64,000 nucleotides of DNA from Marinicella marina (GCF_030065545.1 NZ_JASJNC010000005.1:124001-188000), one strand, 5' to 3'; positions 34,262 through 43,768 are shown, numbered from the stretch's first letter. The notes: generated from the letters alone by a model not told the origin. A program made the numbers and translations.

Positions 34262-34455
34262 GCATTAAAACAATTAGCTTGTCATCACCACTTTCCTAAG
34301 TAAAATAACGCTCTAACTTGTTATTCAAACGATTGTTTAATTTTGATTTAAGTTAATTAAAATTATTTGAACTTTCTTAATAACAGGTGTTCAAAGTAAC
34401 AAAGCAGATACATTTTAACTCCATTTGCTTTCACGTTATGTTCATCTTTGATGGA

Positions 34456-34461
34456 TATAAT
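34456..34461 (+). promoter_or_regulatory. -10 element of the small RNA candidate
   Basis: A perfect TATAAT at 34456-34461 places a transcription start near 34468. No good -35 is found at 16-18 nt, which would fit an activator-dependent promoter such as one driven by the divergent LysR-type protein. Confidence 0.55.
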
Positions 34462-34467
34462 AGGATT

Positions 34468-34597
34468 TAACAATTTTCATTGTTCCCCGAAATCGCAAGA
34501 TTTCACGCATGTTTCTTTAACATGCAAATATAGCTGAGGTTTTCCTCCCTCTTCCTCAGCAATACACTTAAGGCGTCAGTTTGACGCCTTTTTTTTT
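34468..34597 (+). ncRNA. Structured small RNA candidate divergent from the gcvA-like gene
   Basis: In a 538-nt gene-free region (34231-34768), four perfect hairpins follow one another. GAAATC-GCAA-GATTTC (34489-34504) has a GNRA tetraloop. GCATGTT-TCTTT-AACATGC is at 34507-34525. GCTGAGG/CCTCAGC (34533-34560) has a 14-nt pyrimidine loop containing CCTCC, complementary to Shine-Dalgarno sequences. The last is an intrinsic terminator (34570-34597). With the TATAAT at 34456 this predicts an RNA of about 130 nt. E. coli gcvB also lies divergent from gcvA, but the GU-rich R1 linker of GcvB is not seen. The rest of the region (34262-34455 and 34600-34768) shows only AT-rich DNA. Confidence 0.72.
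34570..34597 (+). terminator. Intrinsic terminator of the small RNA candidate
   Basis: AAGGCGTCA (34570-34578), loop GTT, TGACGCCTT (34582-34590) and a run of nine T (34589-34597) form a very strong intrinsic terminator. No protein-coding gene lies upstream on this strand for more than 1 kb, which is itself evidence for a non-coding transcript. Confidence 0.93.
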
Positions 34598-34768
34598 GGC
34601 TTTTTTCTTTCTTGTGCCACTTTAGTGGGCAGTTTAGCTTAAGATGGTTAACGTGTGTTTTTAACTGTCTTAGTAAATGAGACCAGATACTGTGTGCAAT
34701 TGCTGTAATATTCGAATAATAAATAGAGTCATCACGCCTTGATCAGTTTATATTAAATAGTTTTATTA

Positions 34769-35608
34769 TTGGTTACCGCTGTGGTATTCACAGTCTATGA
34801 CTTGTTGTATCTTGAGCCCATACTCGATATTAGGGTATTTAATTTGGTAATTGAGATGTCATTTGCAGTGATGAGTTTGACCTTGTTTTTATCTATTGAC
34901 TCGCTGAAGGGTAAAACATTTTATTATTTTCTCAGTGCAGGGTTTTATTTGATATATTTATCCATGCTGGTTGATGGCTTGGATCAGTTGCATTTGCATA
35001 ATGAGTTCTACACTGCGGTTTGGGAAAAAACCACTTTATTGTTTGGTTTCACTTTTGTTTTTATTGGGGTCAAAAACTGGATCGTTGATCATGCCAAATT
35101 AAACAAGGAGCTGGAATTACAAGCCATTACTGATGAATTAACTGGTTTGTATAATCGCCGTGGTATCCTGAAAAAATTTGAAATTTTGAATGAATTAGCC
35201 ATACAACGCCATAAGACTTTGTCTTTCATCATTACCGATTTGGATGATTTCAAAATATATAATGACGCCATGGGACACCTTAGTGGTGATGAATTCCTTG
35301 CTGAATTGGGAAATACGTTGTATCAAATGGTTGGCGATGATCAGGTTATTGGTCGCTGGGGTGGTGAAGAATTTGCTGTGGGAATGCTCGGTAGTGACCT
35401 CAATGAAGCGCTCTTATTTGCCGAACAAATAAGGGCTGCGGTGGTTAATATCCCCATACCTGATGCCATCGATAAGCAGTCTGTGACAGCCAGTTTGGGT
35501 GTGGCTCAAAAAATGCCTCAAGAACCCTTCATGCTGGCCTTAAAACGAGCGGATCGGTCATTGTATGTGGCGAAACAGAAAGGTAAAAACCAATCCATTG
35601 CGAATTGA
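34769..35608 (+). CDS. Membrane GGDEF diguanylate cyclase
   Basis: A protein of up to 279 residues with three or four N-terminal hydrophobic helices (residues about 20-110), a short linker (ELELQAITDELTGLYNRRGIL) and a GGDEF domain with active motif RWGGEEF. The inhibitory RxxD site is absent (DQVI occupies the position). The start is uncertain: the frame opens at 34757 and offers TTG 34769 or GTG 34781, with no ATG until 34858. It should synthesise c-di-GMP. It is separated from the RNA candidate by about 170 nt and probably has its own promoter. Confidence 0.88.
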   Translation: MVTAVVFTVYDLLYLEPILDIRVFNLVIEMSFAVMSLTLFLSIDSLKGKTFYYFLSAGFYLIYLSMLVDGLDQLHLHNEFYTAVWEKTTLLFGFTFVFIGVKNWIVDHAKLNKELELQAITDELTGLYNRRGILKKFEILNELAIQRHKTLSFIITDLDDFKIYNDAMGHLSGDEFLAELGNTLYQMVGDDQVIGRWGGEEFAVGMLGSDLNEALLFAEQIRAAVVNIPIPDAIDKQSVTASLGVAQKMPQEPFMLALKRADRSLYVAKQKGKNQSIAN

Positions 35609-35654
35609 CCGTTGTTGCTTCTATAATGTTTGTTTTTTCTAACAGGACAGGTCA

Positions 35655-36362
35655 TTGAATCAGTTTATTGAAATCTATGAAAATGCATTAGACAGAGATT
35701 TTTGTGAGCGCTGCATCAAAAAGTTCGGCAGCAGTGCAGAACAGCACAAAGGCCAAACAGGGCATGGCGTTGATCCCATCAAAAAAAACAGCACAGACAT
35801 CACCATTACCCAATCACAACAGTGGCAGGAAGAAGTCGCTCACCTGCAAGGGGTTGTTCTGGGTGGTTTGATACAATACGTCAGAAAATATCCTTTTGCT
35901 TTGGTCGGTTCTATTGCCTTGCAGGTGCAAACACCAGATGGTGTGGAGCAAATTTCATATGTTGATATTCCAAAACTGAATGATGAATCACTGGCCCGGT
36001 TGATACAAACGGTGTTTCGTCTGGGTTCTATTAACATTCAAAAATATGATCAAAATGAAGGCGGTTATTTTTACTACCATTCAGAGATTTATCCGCATCC
36101 CAGTGATCCTCAGAATGACGCTTTGCATCGAAAGTTGTTGTGGATGTTCTATTTGAATGACGTTGATGAGGGCGGTGAAACAGAATTTTTTCACCAAAAA
36201 GTTGTGGCAAAACCTAAGCTAGGCAGCTTGGTTATTGCTCCCGCTGGTTTCACCCACACCCACAGAGGCAATATGCCAGTGTCCAATGACAAATATATTT
36301 TCACCTCCTGGGTGTTGTATCAGCGCTCAGAACACTTGTATGGCGAGCACGGTGGCCAGTGA
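35655..36362 (+). CDS. 2-oxoglutarate/Fe(II)-dependent dioxygenase
   Basis: A 235-residue protein of the prolyl-4-hydroxylase-like 2OG-Fe(II) superfamily. The iron ligands are His and Glu of YHSEIYP and the distal His of FTHTHRG; EGGETEFF and the KYIFTSWV strand complete the fold. The start is a TTG at 35655 preceded by AGGACAGG; no ATG is near. Hydroxylation of a protein or small molecule is expected, with no indication of the target. It follows the GGDEF gene by 46 nt on the same strand. Confidence 0.82.
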   Translation: MNQFIEIYENALDRDFCERCIKKFGSSAEQHKGQTGHGVDPIKKNSTDITITQSQQWQEEVAHLQGVVLGGLIQYVRKYPFALVGSIALQVQTPDGVEQISYVDIPKLNDESLARLIQTVFRLGSINIQKYDQNEGGYFYYHSEIYPHPSDPQNDALHRKLLWMFYLNDVDEGGETEFFHQKVVAKPKLGSLVIAPAGFTHTHRGNMPVSNDKYIFTSWVLYQRSEHLYGEHGGQ

Positions 36363-36454
36363 CAACCTCAATCAGGTGAAATAATTGCCATAAAGAGTTG
36401 CAGTTTGATACTGGATGGGTATAATTTCCACTCTTTTTAAACCAGCGGTAAATT

Positions 36455-36580
36455 ATGAAAGTTTTATCATCTTTGAAATCAGCCAAGACTCGTTCAAGAG
36501 ACTGCAAAGTGGTTCGCCGCCGTGGTAAAGTTTTTGTGATTTGTAAATCAAATCCAAAATTGAAAGCACGTCAAAGATAA
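36455..36580 (+). CDS. rpmJ: 50S ribosomal protein L36, zinc-independent (YkgO) type
   Basis: A 41-residue protein beginning [18 protein letters not shown] and ending [11 protein letters not shown]. This is the B-type (C-minus, YkgO-like) L36: the first cysteine of the zinc ribbon is replaced (SRDC instead of CxxC) and the closing His is absent, so it should not bind zinc. It lies alone rather than in the spc ribosomal operon, as expected for this type, and is followed by a strong terminator. Confidence 0.93.
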   Translation: MKVLSSLKSAKTRSRDCKVVRRRGKVFVICKSNPKLKARQR

Positions 36581-36602
36581 ACCGCTTAAAACTGAATCAT
36601 TA

Positions 36603-36631
36603 AAATGCCCTCATATGAGGGCATTTTTTTT
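36603..36631. terminator. Intrinsic terminator after rpmJ
   Basis: The perfect palindrome AAATGCCCTCAT/ATGAGGGCATTT (36603-36626) is followed by T to 36631. It lies between rpmJ and the convergent Mth938-like gene and can serve both. Confidence 0.92.
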
Positions 36632-36662
36632 GTCTACTTAACAATACCTGACTGATTTTAAA

Positions 36663-37031
36663 TTACATCAACATCAAACAAACGGCTTGACGATCTTCAC
36701 TCAGCAGCACATTAAAAGTTCTGGCTGCAGCTTGATTGGTTAATACCTCCAAGCCAATATTTTTTTCAATCAATGGTGTCAGCATATCTGGATCAGGAAA
36801 GTCAATTTGCGAACCAGTAGCCAAGATGATTACCTCAGGTTCGAATTGACACAATTGTTCAATGGTAGATGCTTCTAACTCTGTCACCGTTTTAACATCT
36901 ATTGCAGTGACTTCACCGTTGGACGGAATGATGATGCTGTTGGTGTGTTCAATCTGACCAATGATGCAAGCGTTGTCGGCAACAGATTGAATCAGGTTGC
37001 GATGATTGGTGCGGTTTTCTGATAAATCCAT
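36663..37031 (-). CDS. Mth938-like domain protein (DUF498/NDUFAF3 family)
   Basis: A 122-residue protein matching the Mth938-like domain: PEVIILATGSQIDFPD, then GLEVLTNQAAARTFNVLLSE. Mitochondrial relatives (NDUFAF3) assist complex I assembly; bacterial members have no defined role. It lies 6 nt after yhbY on the same strand, so the two are probably cotranscribed. Confidence 0.85.
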   Translation of the reverse strand: MDLSENRTNHRNLIQSVADNACIIGQIEHTNSIIIPSNGEVTAIDVKTVTELEASTIEQLCQFEPEVIILATGSQIDFPDPDMLTPLIEKNIGLEVLTNQAAARTFNVLLSEDRQAVCLMLM

Positions 37032-37037
37032 GGTGCT

Positions 37038-37364
37038 TTATTTGGGTAATTCGTAGACAGGTTTTTTAGGATTGGCTCGAAACAGAGTTAAGGTTTGGCC
37101 AATCGCTTGTATTTTATGTGCGCCAGTTGCTGCCAAGATGTCTTTGATGTGTTGTTGGCGGGTTTCTCGATCAGTGCGCAGTTTGACTTTGATCAGCTCG
37201 TGTTGATTCAAGCAAATATCTAATTCGTTAAGGATGTTTTCAGTGATTCCTTTGTCTGCGATGGTTACCACAGGCTTGGTGTCATGACCGATGCCTCGAA
37301 GAAATTTTTGGGCATTCTTACTGAGGTTTTTATTGTGGGATTTATTTACAGCTTTGTTTGACAT
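37038..37364 (-). CDS. yhbY: CRM-domain RNA-binding protein YhbY
   Basis: A 108-residue protein whose body is a single CRM domain (NAQKFLRGIGHDTKPVVTI, ELIKVKLR, then AIGQTLTLFRANPKK). YhbY associates with pre-50S particles. It is divergent from rlmE across 85 nt, the same neighbourhood as in E. coli (yhbY next to rlmE-ftsH). The N-terminus is slightly extended and basic. Confidence 0.93.
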   Translation of the reverse strand: MSNKAVNKSHNKNLSKNAQKFLRGIGHDTKPVVTIADKGITENILNELDICLNQHELIKVKLRTDRETRQQHIKDILAATGAHKIQAIGQTLTLFRANPKKPVYELPK

Positions 37365-37449
37365 TCAATGATAAAATTTTAAATAAGCACCATTTTACCA
37401 GTTAAACAGGCACCTTAACACCACAGCAGCACATTTATGGCAAATCAAT

Positions 37450-38067
37450 ATGGCAAGAAGTAAAAGTTCGAATAGTTGGCTCAAAGAACATTTTGATGAT
37501 GAATTTGTGAAGAAGTCGCAGGATTCAGGCTATCGCGCACGTTCCGCATTTAAGTTAGAAGAAATCATCGATAAATATAATGTACTTGATGGTATCAGTG
37601 CGGTGGTTGATTTGGGGGCGGCGCCGGGTGGTTGGTGTCAGGTCATACAAAAAAAATCACCCAGTACTGAGTTCATCATTGGGTTGGATTTATTACCGAT
37701 TGAGCCGATTGATGGCGTTGAATTTATTCAGGGAGATTTTACTTCGGATGAAGTTTATGAGGTGCTTTTACAGCGCCTTGGGAGTCGAAAAATAGACCTT
37801 GTTTTATCTGACATGGCCCCCAACTTAAGTGGTATGAATGCCATGGACCAACCACGTTGTATGTTGTTGGCCGAAATGGCTTTGGAGTTTTGTCAACAAG
37901 CACTGCAACCTGGTGGCGCTCATGTTGTCAAACTTTTTCAGGGCGAAGGTTTTGATCAACACATTCAAAACATGCGTCAATTATTTAACAAAGTAGTGAT
38001 ATACAAACCCAAATCATCGCGCCCACGATCAAGAGAAGTTTTTGCGGTGGCCACCGGGTTCAAGTAA
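37450..38067 (+). CDS. rlmE: 23S rRNA 2'-O-methyltransferase RlmE (FtsJ)
   Basis: A 205-residue methyltransferase with SAM site DLGAAPGGWCQV and the K-D-K-E catalytic set visible as the Lys in RSAFKLEEI, the Asp in LSDMAPN, HVVKLFQGEG and a late Glu. It methylates U2552 of 23S rRNA in 50S maturation. It lies 15 nt upstream of ftsH, as in E. coli. Confidence 0.96.
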   Translation: MARSKSSNSWLKEHFDDEFVKKSQDSGYRARSAFKLEEIIDKYNVLDGISAVVDLGAAPGGWCQVIQKKSPSTEFIIGLDLLPIEPIDGVEFIQGDFTSDEVYEVLLQRLGSRKIDLVLSDMAPNLSGMNAMDQPRCMLLAEMALEFCQQALQPGGAHVVKLFQGEGFDQHIQNMRQLFNKVVIYKPKSSRPRSREVFAVATGFK

Positions 38068-38082
38068 TAGCAGAGGCTGATT

Positions 38083-40014
38083 TTGAATAACATAGCTAAG
38101 AATATATTATTATGGGTCGTTGTACTGATGGTGCTGATGAGCGTTTTCGGTAGCATGGTTCAACCACCACAAAAACAAGGCGAAGTCGTCTATTCGCAAT
38201 TTATCAATATGGTTCAAGGCGGCCAGATTGAATCGGTGGTTATCGACCCCGAAACATCGGTACACCGTAAAATCACTGCCACCACCACTGGCGGAGAGAC
38301 CTTAACTGTACAGGCGGGTGATGACCCACATCTTGAGGACGACTTACTGCTGAATAATGTCACTTATTCAGTCAAAGCACCTACCAAAGAAAGTTTTGGC
38401 TGGCGCATGTTTGAAATTGTCTTTCCGATACTGCTGTTCATTGGCCTGTTTTTCCTGATTATGCGCCAAATGCAAGGCGGTGGCGGTAAAGGTGGCGCCA
38501 TGAGTTTTGGTCGCTCGAAAGCCAAACTGATGACAGAGGAGCAAAATAAAGTAACCTTCGCTGATATGGCTGGTGCCGAGGAGGCCAAGGAAGAAGTCTC
38601 TGAAGTGGTTGATTTTTTGCGTGACCCCACTAAATTCCAGAAATTAGGCGGTCATATACCGCGTGGTATCTTGATGGTAGGATCACCGGGTACAGGTAAA
38701 ACATTATTAGCCAGAGCCATTGCTGGTGAGGCTAAAGTACCGTTTTTTACCATTTCGGGTTCTGACTTTGTAGAAATGTTCGTAGGTGTCGGCGCCTCTC
38801 GTGTGCGTGACATGTTTGAACAAGCCAAAAAGAATTCACCCTGCATCATTTTTATCGATGAAATCGATGCTGTCGGTCGCCAACGTGGAGCTGGCTTGGG
38901 TGGTGGACACGACGAACGCGAACAAACCTTGAATCAGTTATTGGTTGAAATGGATGGATTTGAGGGCAATGAAGGCGTGATTGTCATTGCAGCAACCAAC
39001 CGTCCCGATGTGTTAGATCCAGCCTTGTTGAGACCGGGCCGATTTGACCGTCAAGTGGTGGTGCCATTGCCTGATATTCTGGGCCGTGAAGCGATATTGA
39101 AAGTGCACATGAAAAAAGTACCATTGGCAGATGATGTCATACCCTCATTAATAGCGCGAGGCACTCCAGGATTTTCCGGTGCAGATTTGGCCAATCTAGT
39201 CAATGAAGCTGCCTTGTTCGCAGCGCGCCAAAACAAAACAGAAATCAACATGGAGATGTTCGATAAAGCCCGCGATAAAATCATGATGGGTGCCGAACGT
39301 AAATCGATGGTGATGAAAGATGAAGAAAAAAGAAACACCGCTTATCATGAAGCAGGTCATGCCATTGTGGGTCTGAAAGTACCTGAACATGATCCGGTTT
39401 ATAAAGTCACCATCATCCCACGTGGTAGGGCGTTGGGTGTGACCATGTTTTTACCTGAAGAAGACCGGTATTCTTACAGCAAAACAGCGCTTGAAAGTCA
39501 AATTGCCAGTTTGTATGGTGGGCGCATTGCGGAAGAAATTATCGGTGGTCCCGAGTCGGTGACCACGGGTGCTTCAAATGACATTGAGCGAGCCACTGAA
39601 ATTGCCAAAAACATGGTGACCAAGTGGGGTTTATCTGACATGGGTCCCTTGTCTTATTCTGAGGACGAAGGTGAGGTGTTCTTGGGCCGTCAAGTGACTC
39701 AACATAAGAACATGTCGGATACCACGGCGGAAAAAATCGATAAAGAAATCAGACAAATCATCGACCGCAATTATGACAAAGCTGAAACTATACTCAAAGA
39801 AAACATGAATATATTGCATTTGATGGCAGATGCTTTGATGAAGTATGAGACCATCGATGCCAAACAAATTGCTGAAATCATGCAGGGCAATGAGCCCACA
39901 CCTCCTGAAGGTTGGGATATTGACATGCCTGAAGATGATAACGATGACAAACCAAAAGGCAAAAGTTCAGGTGAGGGAGAAACCACCATCGGCGGGCCTG
40001 CTGAACAAGTCTGA
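38083..40014 (+). CDS. ftsH: ATP-dependent zinc metalloprotease FtsH
   Basis: A 643-residue membrane AAA+ protease. Two transmembrane helices (residues about 7-25 and 110-128) flank the periplasmic domain, followed by Walker A GSPGTGKT (200-207), Walker [12 protein letters not shown] and the zinc site HEAGH (422-426). It degrades membrane proteins and regulators such as LpxC and sigma-32. The start codon is TTG at 38083 (ttgaataac). The order rlmE-ftsH-folP-glmM is the standard gammaproteobacterial one. Confidence 0.98.
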   Translation: MNNIAKNILLWVVVLMVLMSVFGSMVQPPQKQGEVVYSQFINMVQGGQIESVVIDPETSVHRKITATTTGGETLTVQAGDDPHLEDDLLLNNVTYSVKAPTKESFGWRMFEIVFPILLFIGLFFLIMRQMQGGGGKGGAMSFGRSKAKLMTEEQNKVTFADMAGAEEAKEEVSEVVDFLRDPTKFQKLGGHIPRGILMVGSPGTGKTLLARAIAGEAKVPFFTISGSDFVEMFVGVGASRVRDMFEQAKKNSPCIIFIDEIDAVGRQRGAGLGGGHDEREQTLNQLLVEMDGFEGNEGVIVIAATNRPDVLDPALLRPGRFDRQVVVPLPDILGREAILKVHMKKVPLADDVIPSLIARGTPGFSGADLANLVNEAALFAARQNKTEINMEMFDKARDKIMMGAERKSMVMKDEEKRNTAYHEAGHAIVGLKVPEHDPVYKVTIIPRGRALGVTMFLPEEDRYSYSKTALESQIASLYGGRIAEEIIGGPESVTTGASNDIERATEIAKNMVTKWGLSDMGPLSYSEDEGEVFLGRQVTQHKNMSDTTAEKIDKEIRQIIDRNYDKAETILKENMNILHLMADALMKYETIDAKQIAEIMQGNEPTPPEGWDIDMPEDDNDDKPKGKSSGEGETTIGGPAEQV

Positions 40015-40025
40015 AACGGCTGATT

Positions 40026-40847
40026 ATGAAAGATTTTAAAGTGATGGGGGTCCTGAATGTGACCCCCGATTCATTTTCTGACGGTGGAGATTTCAACCAA
40101 ATTGATGCTGCCATGGCACAAGTTGAGCGCATGGTTGAGGCACAAGCTGACATCATTGATGTCGGAGGCGAATCCACCAGGCCAGGTGCAACCACCGTTT
40201 CAGTGGATGAGGAAATTGCTCGGGTTGTTCCAGTGATTAAGGCCATTCGGCAAAAATATCCCCAAATAACCATTTCAATCGACTCCAGTAAAGCTGAAGT
40301 GATGGAAGCTGCCATCATGGCAGGTGCCAATTTCATCAATGATGTTAATGCATTGGAAGCTGATGGTGCCATTGAAGTGGCTGTTAAGCATGATGTGAAG
40401 GTTTGTTTGATGCACAAAAAAGGCACGCCCAAAGACATGCAAGATAACCCTGAATACGATGATGTTGTGCAACAGGTACTGGATTATTTTGATGAGCGGA
40501 TAGAGACATGTTTGTCATGGGGCATGGACGCCGATAACATCATTTTGGACCCAGGCATCGGTTTTGGAAAAAAACTAGAACATAATTTACAATTAATCAA
40601 ACACACCTCAACCTTGAAACAAATGGGTTTTCCAGTTTTGCTTGGGGTGTCAAGAAAATCGATGTTTGGTGAATTATTGGATCGTCCGGTTGATCAGCGA
40701 TTGGCCGGTTCCTTAGCGGTGGTTCAGTTTGCTTACCTGCAAGGCGCTGATTATTTTCGGGTTCATGATGTCGCTGAAACCGTAGATGTTTTGCAAGTGT
40801 CGCAGTCGTTATTACAGCAGCAGGACGATACAGCAGAGGAGGTGTGA
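40026..40847 (+). CDS. folP: Dihydropteroate synthase
   Basis: A 273-residue enzyme with the DHPS signature MGVLNVTPDSFSDGG and downstream DVGGESTRPG and LDPGIGFGK. It joins 7,8-dihydropterin pyrophosphate and p-aminobenzoate in folate synthesis and is the sulfonamide target. It lies 11 nt after ftsH and 1 nt before glmM. Confidence 0.98.
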   Translation: MKDFKVMGVLNVTPDSFSDGGDFNQIDAAMAQVERMVEAQADIIDVGGESTRPGATTVSVDEEIARVVPVIKAIRQKYPQITISIDSSKAEVMEAAIMAGANFINDVNALEADGAIEVAVKHDVKVCLMHKKGTPKDMQDNPEYDDVVQQVLDYFDERIETCLSWGMDADNIILDPGIGFGKKLEHNLQLIKHTSTLKQMGFPVLLGVSRKSMFGELLDRPVDQRLAGSLAVVQFAYLQGADYFRVHDVAETVDVLQVSQSLLQQQDDTAEEV

Positions 40848-40848
40848 G

Positions 40849-42189
40849 GTGAGTAAACAGTATTTTGGAACCGACGGTATACGCGGCAAAGTGGGCGGTG
40901 AATTGATCACTGCTGAATTTGCCTTGCGACTGGGTTATGCTGCGGGAAAAGTCTTGGGTGAGTCGATGCCCAATAAAACCATTGTGATTGGTAAAGACAC
41001 CCGCGTCTCAGGATACATGTTGGAATCGGCCTTGGAGGCTGGGCTGTCTTCAGCGGGTGTCAACATCATCTTATTTGGGCCAATGCCCACTCCGGCGGTG
41101 GCTTGGTTGACTAAAACCTTACACGCCAGTGCTGGCATTGTGATCAGCGCATCGCATAATCCCTATTACGACAATGGCATCAAGTTTTTTAATCAAAATG
41201 GCAACAAACTCAATGACGAACAAGAGCTGGCCATAGAAGCTTTGTTGGACCAACCCATGAGCATGGTTGAGTCAGCTGAACTGGGCAAAGCCAAACGCCT
41301 TACTGATGTGGCGGGGCGCTACATTGAGTTTTGTAAAAGGGCTGCCAATCGCCAATTACTGGCAGGTAAAAAGATTGTTTTGGATTGCGCCAATGGTGCC
41401 ACTTACCACATTGCGCCCCAGGTGTTCCAAGAACTCGGCGCAGACATCACTGTCATAGCCAACCAACCCAATGGCTTTAACATCAATCAAGATTGCGGCT
41501 CGACTGAGGTATCAGTGCTCAGTGAGAAAGTGTTAGAAACCAAAGCCGATCTCGGCATCGCGCTCGATGGCGATGGTGACCGGGTGGTTATGGTTGATCA
41601 CACCGGTAACGAGGTCAATGGTGATCAGTTGATCTTCATGGTGGCCAAGCATTTACAGCAGAAAAACCAACTCAAAGGCGGGGTGGTTGGCACCTTGATG
41701 TCAAACCAAGGCATGGAGGCTGGTTTGAAACAACTGGGCATTGCCTTTGAACGTGCTGATGTCGGTGACCGTTATGTGCATCAAAAACTGACCAAAAGAA
41801 AGTGGATTTTAGGCGGTGAGTCTTCTGGACATATATTGAACCTGGATTTGGCTGGCACCGGTGATGGCATCATCAGTGCTTTGATGGTGTTGGAAGTGAT
41901 CATGGAATCTGGCAAATCACTGAAAGACTTGGCAGCAGAAATGGAACTGTTTCCACAGGTTATGATCAATGTGATGAATGAAAACCCCAAGCAATTGAGC
42001 CGAAACATCAAGCTCATAGAAGCAGCAAATTTGGTTGATGAGTCCATGGGCGATGATGGCCGGGTGTTGATCAGGGCCTCAGGTACAGAACCCAAATTAC
42101 GCGTGATGGTCGAAGCCAAAGATGCTGATGCCGCCAAGCGACAAGCCCAAAACTTAGCAAAACTGGCTGAAACTCTGGGCGCCAATTAA
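40849..42189 (+). CDS. glmM: Phosphoglucosamine mutase
   Basis: A 446-residue enzyme starting at GTG 40849 with a GAGGAGG-type ribosome-binding site; the open frame extends upstream within folP but VSKQYFGTDGIRGKVG is the standard start and the length equals E. coli GlmM (445). Active-site serine loop ISASHNPYYDNGIKFF, metal loop DGDGDRV and phosphate loop RASGTEPKLRVM are all present. It makes glucosamine-1-phosphate for UDP-GlcNAc synthesis. Confidence 0.98.
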   Translation: MSKQYFGTDGIRGKVGGELITAEFALRLGYAAGKVLGESMPNKTIVIGKDTRVSGYMLESALEAGLSSAGVNIILFGPMPTPAVAWLTKTLHASAGIVISASHNPYYDNGIKFFNQNGNKLNDEQELAIEALLDQPMSMVESAELGKAKRLTDVAGRYIEFCKRAANRQLLAGKKIVLDCANGATYHIAPQVFQELGADITVIANQPNGFNINQDCGSTEVSVLSEKVLETKADLGIALDGDGDRVVMVDHTGNEVNGDQLIFMVAKHLQQKNQLKGGVVGTLMSNQGMEAGLKQLGIAFERADVGDRYVHQKLTKRKWILGGESSGHILNLDLAGTGDGIISALMVLEVIMESGKSLKDLAAEMELFPQVMINVMNENPKQLSRNIKLIEAANLVDESMGDDGRVLIRASGTEPKLRVMVEAKDADAAKRQAQNLAKLAETLGAN

Positions 42190-42233
42190 TAAATTTACCC
42201 ACAATAATTACCCATAAAAACTGAGAAAAAACC

Positions 42234-42695
42234 ATGAAAAATATTTTGATTTTGTTATTCATAATGTTTAATTTCAGCGCCTATGCTGAACAGCAAACAA
42301 GACCCGCTGAAACCAGTATCGAGTTTCCCACAACCAGTGACTTGTGGTTGCGGGCTGCACCGCCTTCAGCGAGGATGTTAGCAGCCTATGTCTCGATTGA
42401 TAACCAAACCGATCAAGCACTGACCCTGGTGGGCGCTTATGCACCGGATTTTGGTATGACTGAAATTCATAAAACCATCGAAGTGGATGGCATGCTTAAA
42501 ATGCGTGAACAAGAATCCATTGCACTGCCACAACAGTCACAAATCACCATGCAACCAGGTGGTTTACATATCATGTTAATGATGCCGAAAACATCATTCA
42601 AAGAAGGCGATGAGGCTCGGATTTGTTTGATTTATCAGGATGAAGCGGGTAATGAGCATGTGCAACACCTGGATTTTCCGGTAAAGAAAAAATAG
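42234..42695 (+). CDS. Periplasmic copper chaperone PCu(A)C
   Basis: A 153-residue protein with a signal peptide (cleavage near AYA-EQQT). The PCu(A)C copper-binding pattern is present: His of EIHKTIEVDG, Met of MLKMRE, then His and Met of GGLHIMLM. Such proteins bind Cu(I) and deliver it to the CuA site of cytochrome c oxidase. No oxidase gene is adjacent here; queA follows 16 nt later. Confidence 0.9.
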   Translation: MKNILILLFIMFNFSAYAEQQTRPAETSIEFPTTSDLWLRAAPPSARMLAAYVSIDNQTDQALTLVGAYAPDFGMTEIHKTIEVDGMLKMREQESIALPQQSQITMQPGGLHIMLMMPKTSFKEGDEARICLIYQDEAGNEHVQHLDFPVKKK

Positions 42696-42711
42696 CAAGA
42701 TTTAGGCTCTC

Positions 42712-43737
42712 ATGAAAAAAGCTGATTTTAATTTCGAGTTGCCCAGTGAATTGATAGCCCAACAACCGCTGGCTCAACGCAGCCGCTCGCGTTTATTGAA
42801 GCTGGATAAACAAAGTGGTCAAACCACTGATTTGATGTTCACTGATATCCTGAATGAACTGAATGATAATGACCTGCTGGTATTCAACAACACCAAGGTG
42901 ATTCCAGCGCGGTTATTGGCACAAAAAGCCACTGGTGGTAAGGTTGAAGTGTTCATTGAACGTGTGCTCAATTCCGGTCAAGCCAAAGCCATGCTCAAAA
43001 CCAATAAAGCGGTTAAGTTAGGCACTGAAATTTACTTTGATGAGGTGCCCAAGCTGGTTGTGACTGCCAGGCAAGGCATGTTTTATCTGGTTGAGACAGT
43101 GGGCGACATGGCACTGAGTGAGTTGATGGAAAGCCATGGGCACATGCCGCTTCCACCTTACATTTCCAGGGCCGCTGATGAGACTGATGACGAACGTTAT
43201 CAAACCGTTTATGCTGATGATAATGAGGCAGGCGCTGTGGCAGCACCCACCGCAGGTCTGCATTTTGATGATGAACTTTTGGCCGAGATTCAAGCCAAGG
43301 GGGTTCAATCTGCTTTTGTCACCTTGCATGTCGGTGCGGGTACCTTTCAGCCGGTTAAGACCGATGACATCGAAGCCCACCAAATGCACAAAGAATGGCT
43401 CAAAGTCGATCAGTCTGTTTGCACAGCTGTGCAAAAAACCCAAGCCAAAGGCGGCCGGGTGATTGCTGTGGGTACTACGGCGGTGCGTTGTTTAGAGACA
43501 GCCACTGTAGATGGTGTTATCCAGCCATTTGAGGGTGATACAGAAATATTTATTTATCCAGGTTATGACTTCAAAACCATTGATGGTTTGATCACCAATT
43601 TTCACCTGCCAGAATCCACTTTAGTCATGCTGGTCTCGGCCATGGCGGGACGTGAAAACATCCTCAATGCCTACCAACACGCTGTCGATGAGCATTATCG
43701 TTTTTTCAGCTACGGCGATGCCATGTTGATTGTTTAA
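42712..43737 (+). CDS. queA: S-adenosylmethionine:tRNA ribosyltransferase-isomerase
   Basis: A 341-residue enzyme with the QueA start (FNFELPSELIAQQPL, then SRSRLLKLD) and the conserved YQTVYADDNEAGAVAAPTAG and GTFQPVKTDD blocks. It transfers the ribosyl moiety of SAM to preQ1 in tRNA to form epoxyqueuosine. No tgt gene follows; the downstream DNA is a repeat-bearing gap. Confidence 0.97.
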   Translation: MKKADFNFELPSELIAQQPLAQRSRSRLLKLDKQSGQTTDLMFTDILNELNDNDLLVFNNTKVIPARLLAQKATGGKVEVFIERVLNSGQAKAMLKTNKAVKLGTEIYFDEVPKLVVTARQGMFYLVETVGDMALSELMESHGHMPLPPYISRAADETDDERYQTVYADDNEAGAVAAPTAGLHFDDELLAEIQAKGVQSAFVTLHVGAGTFQPVKTDDIEAHQMHKEWLKVDQSVCTAVQKTQAKGGRVIAVGTTAVRCLETATVDGVIQPFEGDTEIFIYPGYDFKTIDGLITNFHLPESTLVMLVSAMAGRENILNAYQHAVDEHYRFFSYGDAMLIV

Positions 43738-43768
43738 GGATCTTATACAGCAGGCCTCATCATAAAGT

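Noticed and set aside
34468-34597. Calling the RNA candidate GcvB outright
   Set aside because: Only the position next to a gcvA-like gene agrees. The GU-rich seed region that defines GcvB is missing, so only a positional analogy is claimed.
39878-40438. 186-codon minus-strand frame over the ftsH-folP junction
   Set aside because: Both plus-strand genes are clearly real and conserved; the antisense translation has no recognisable domain.
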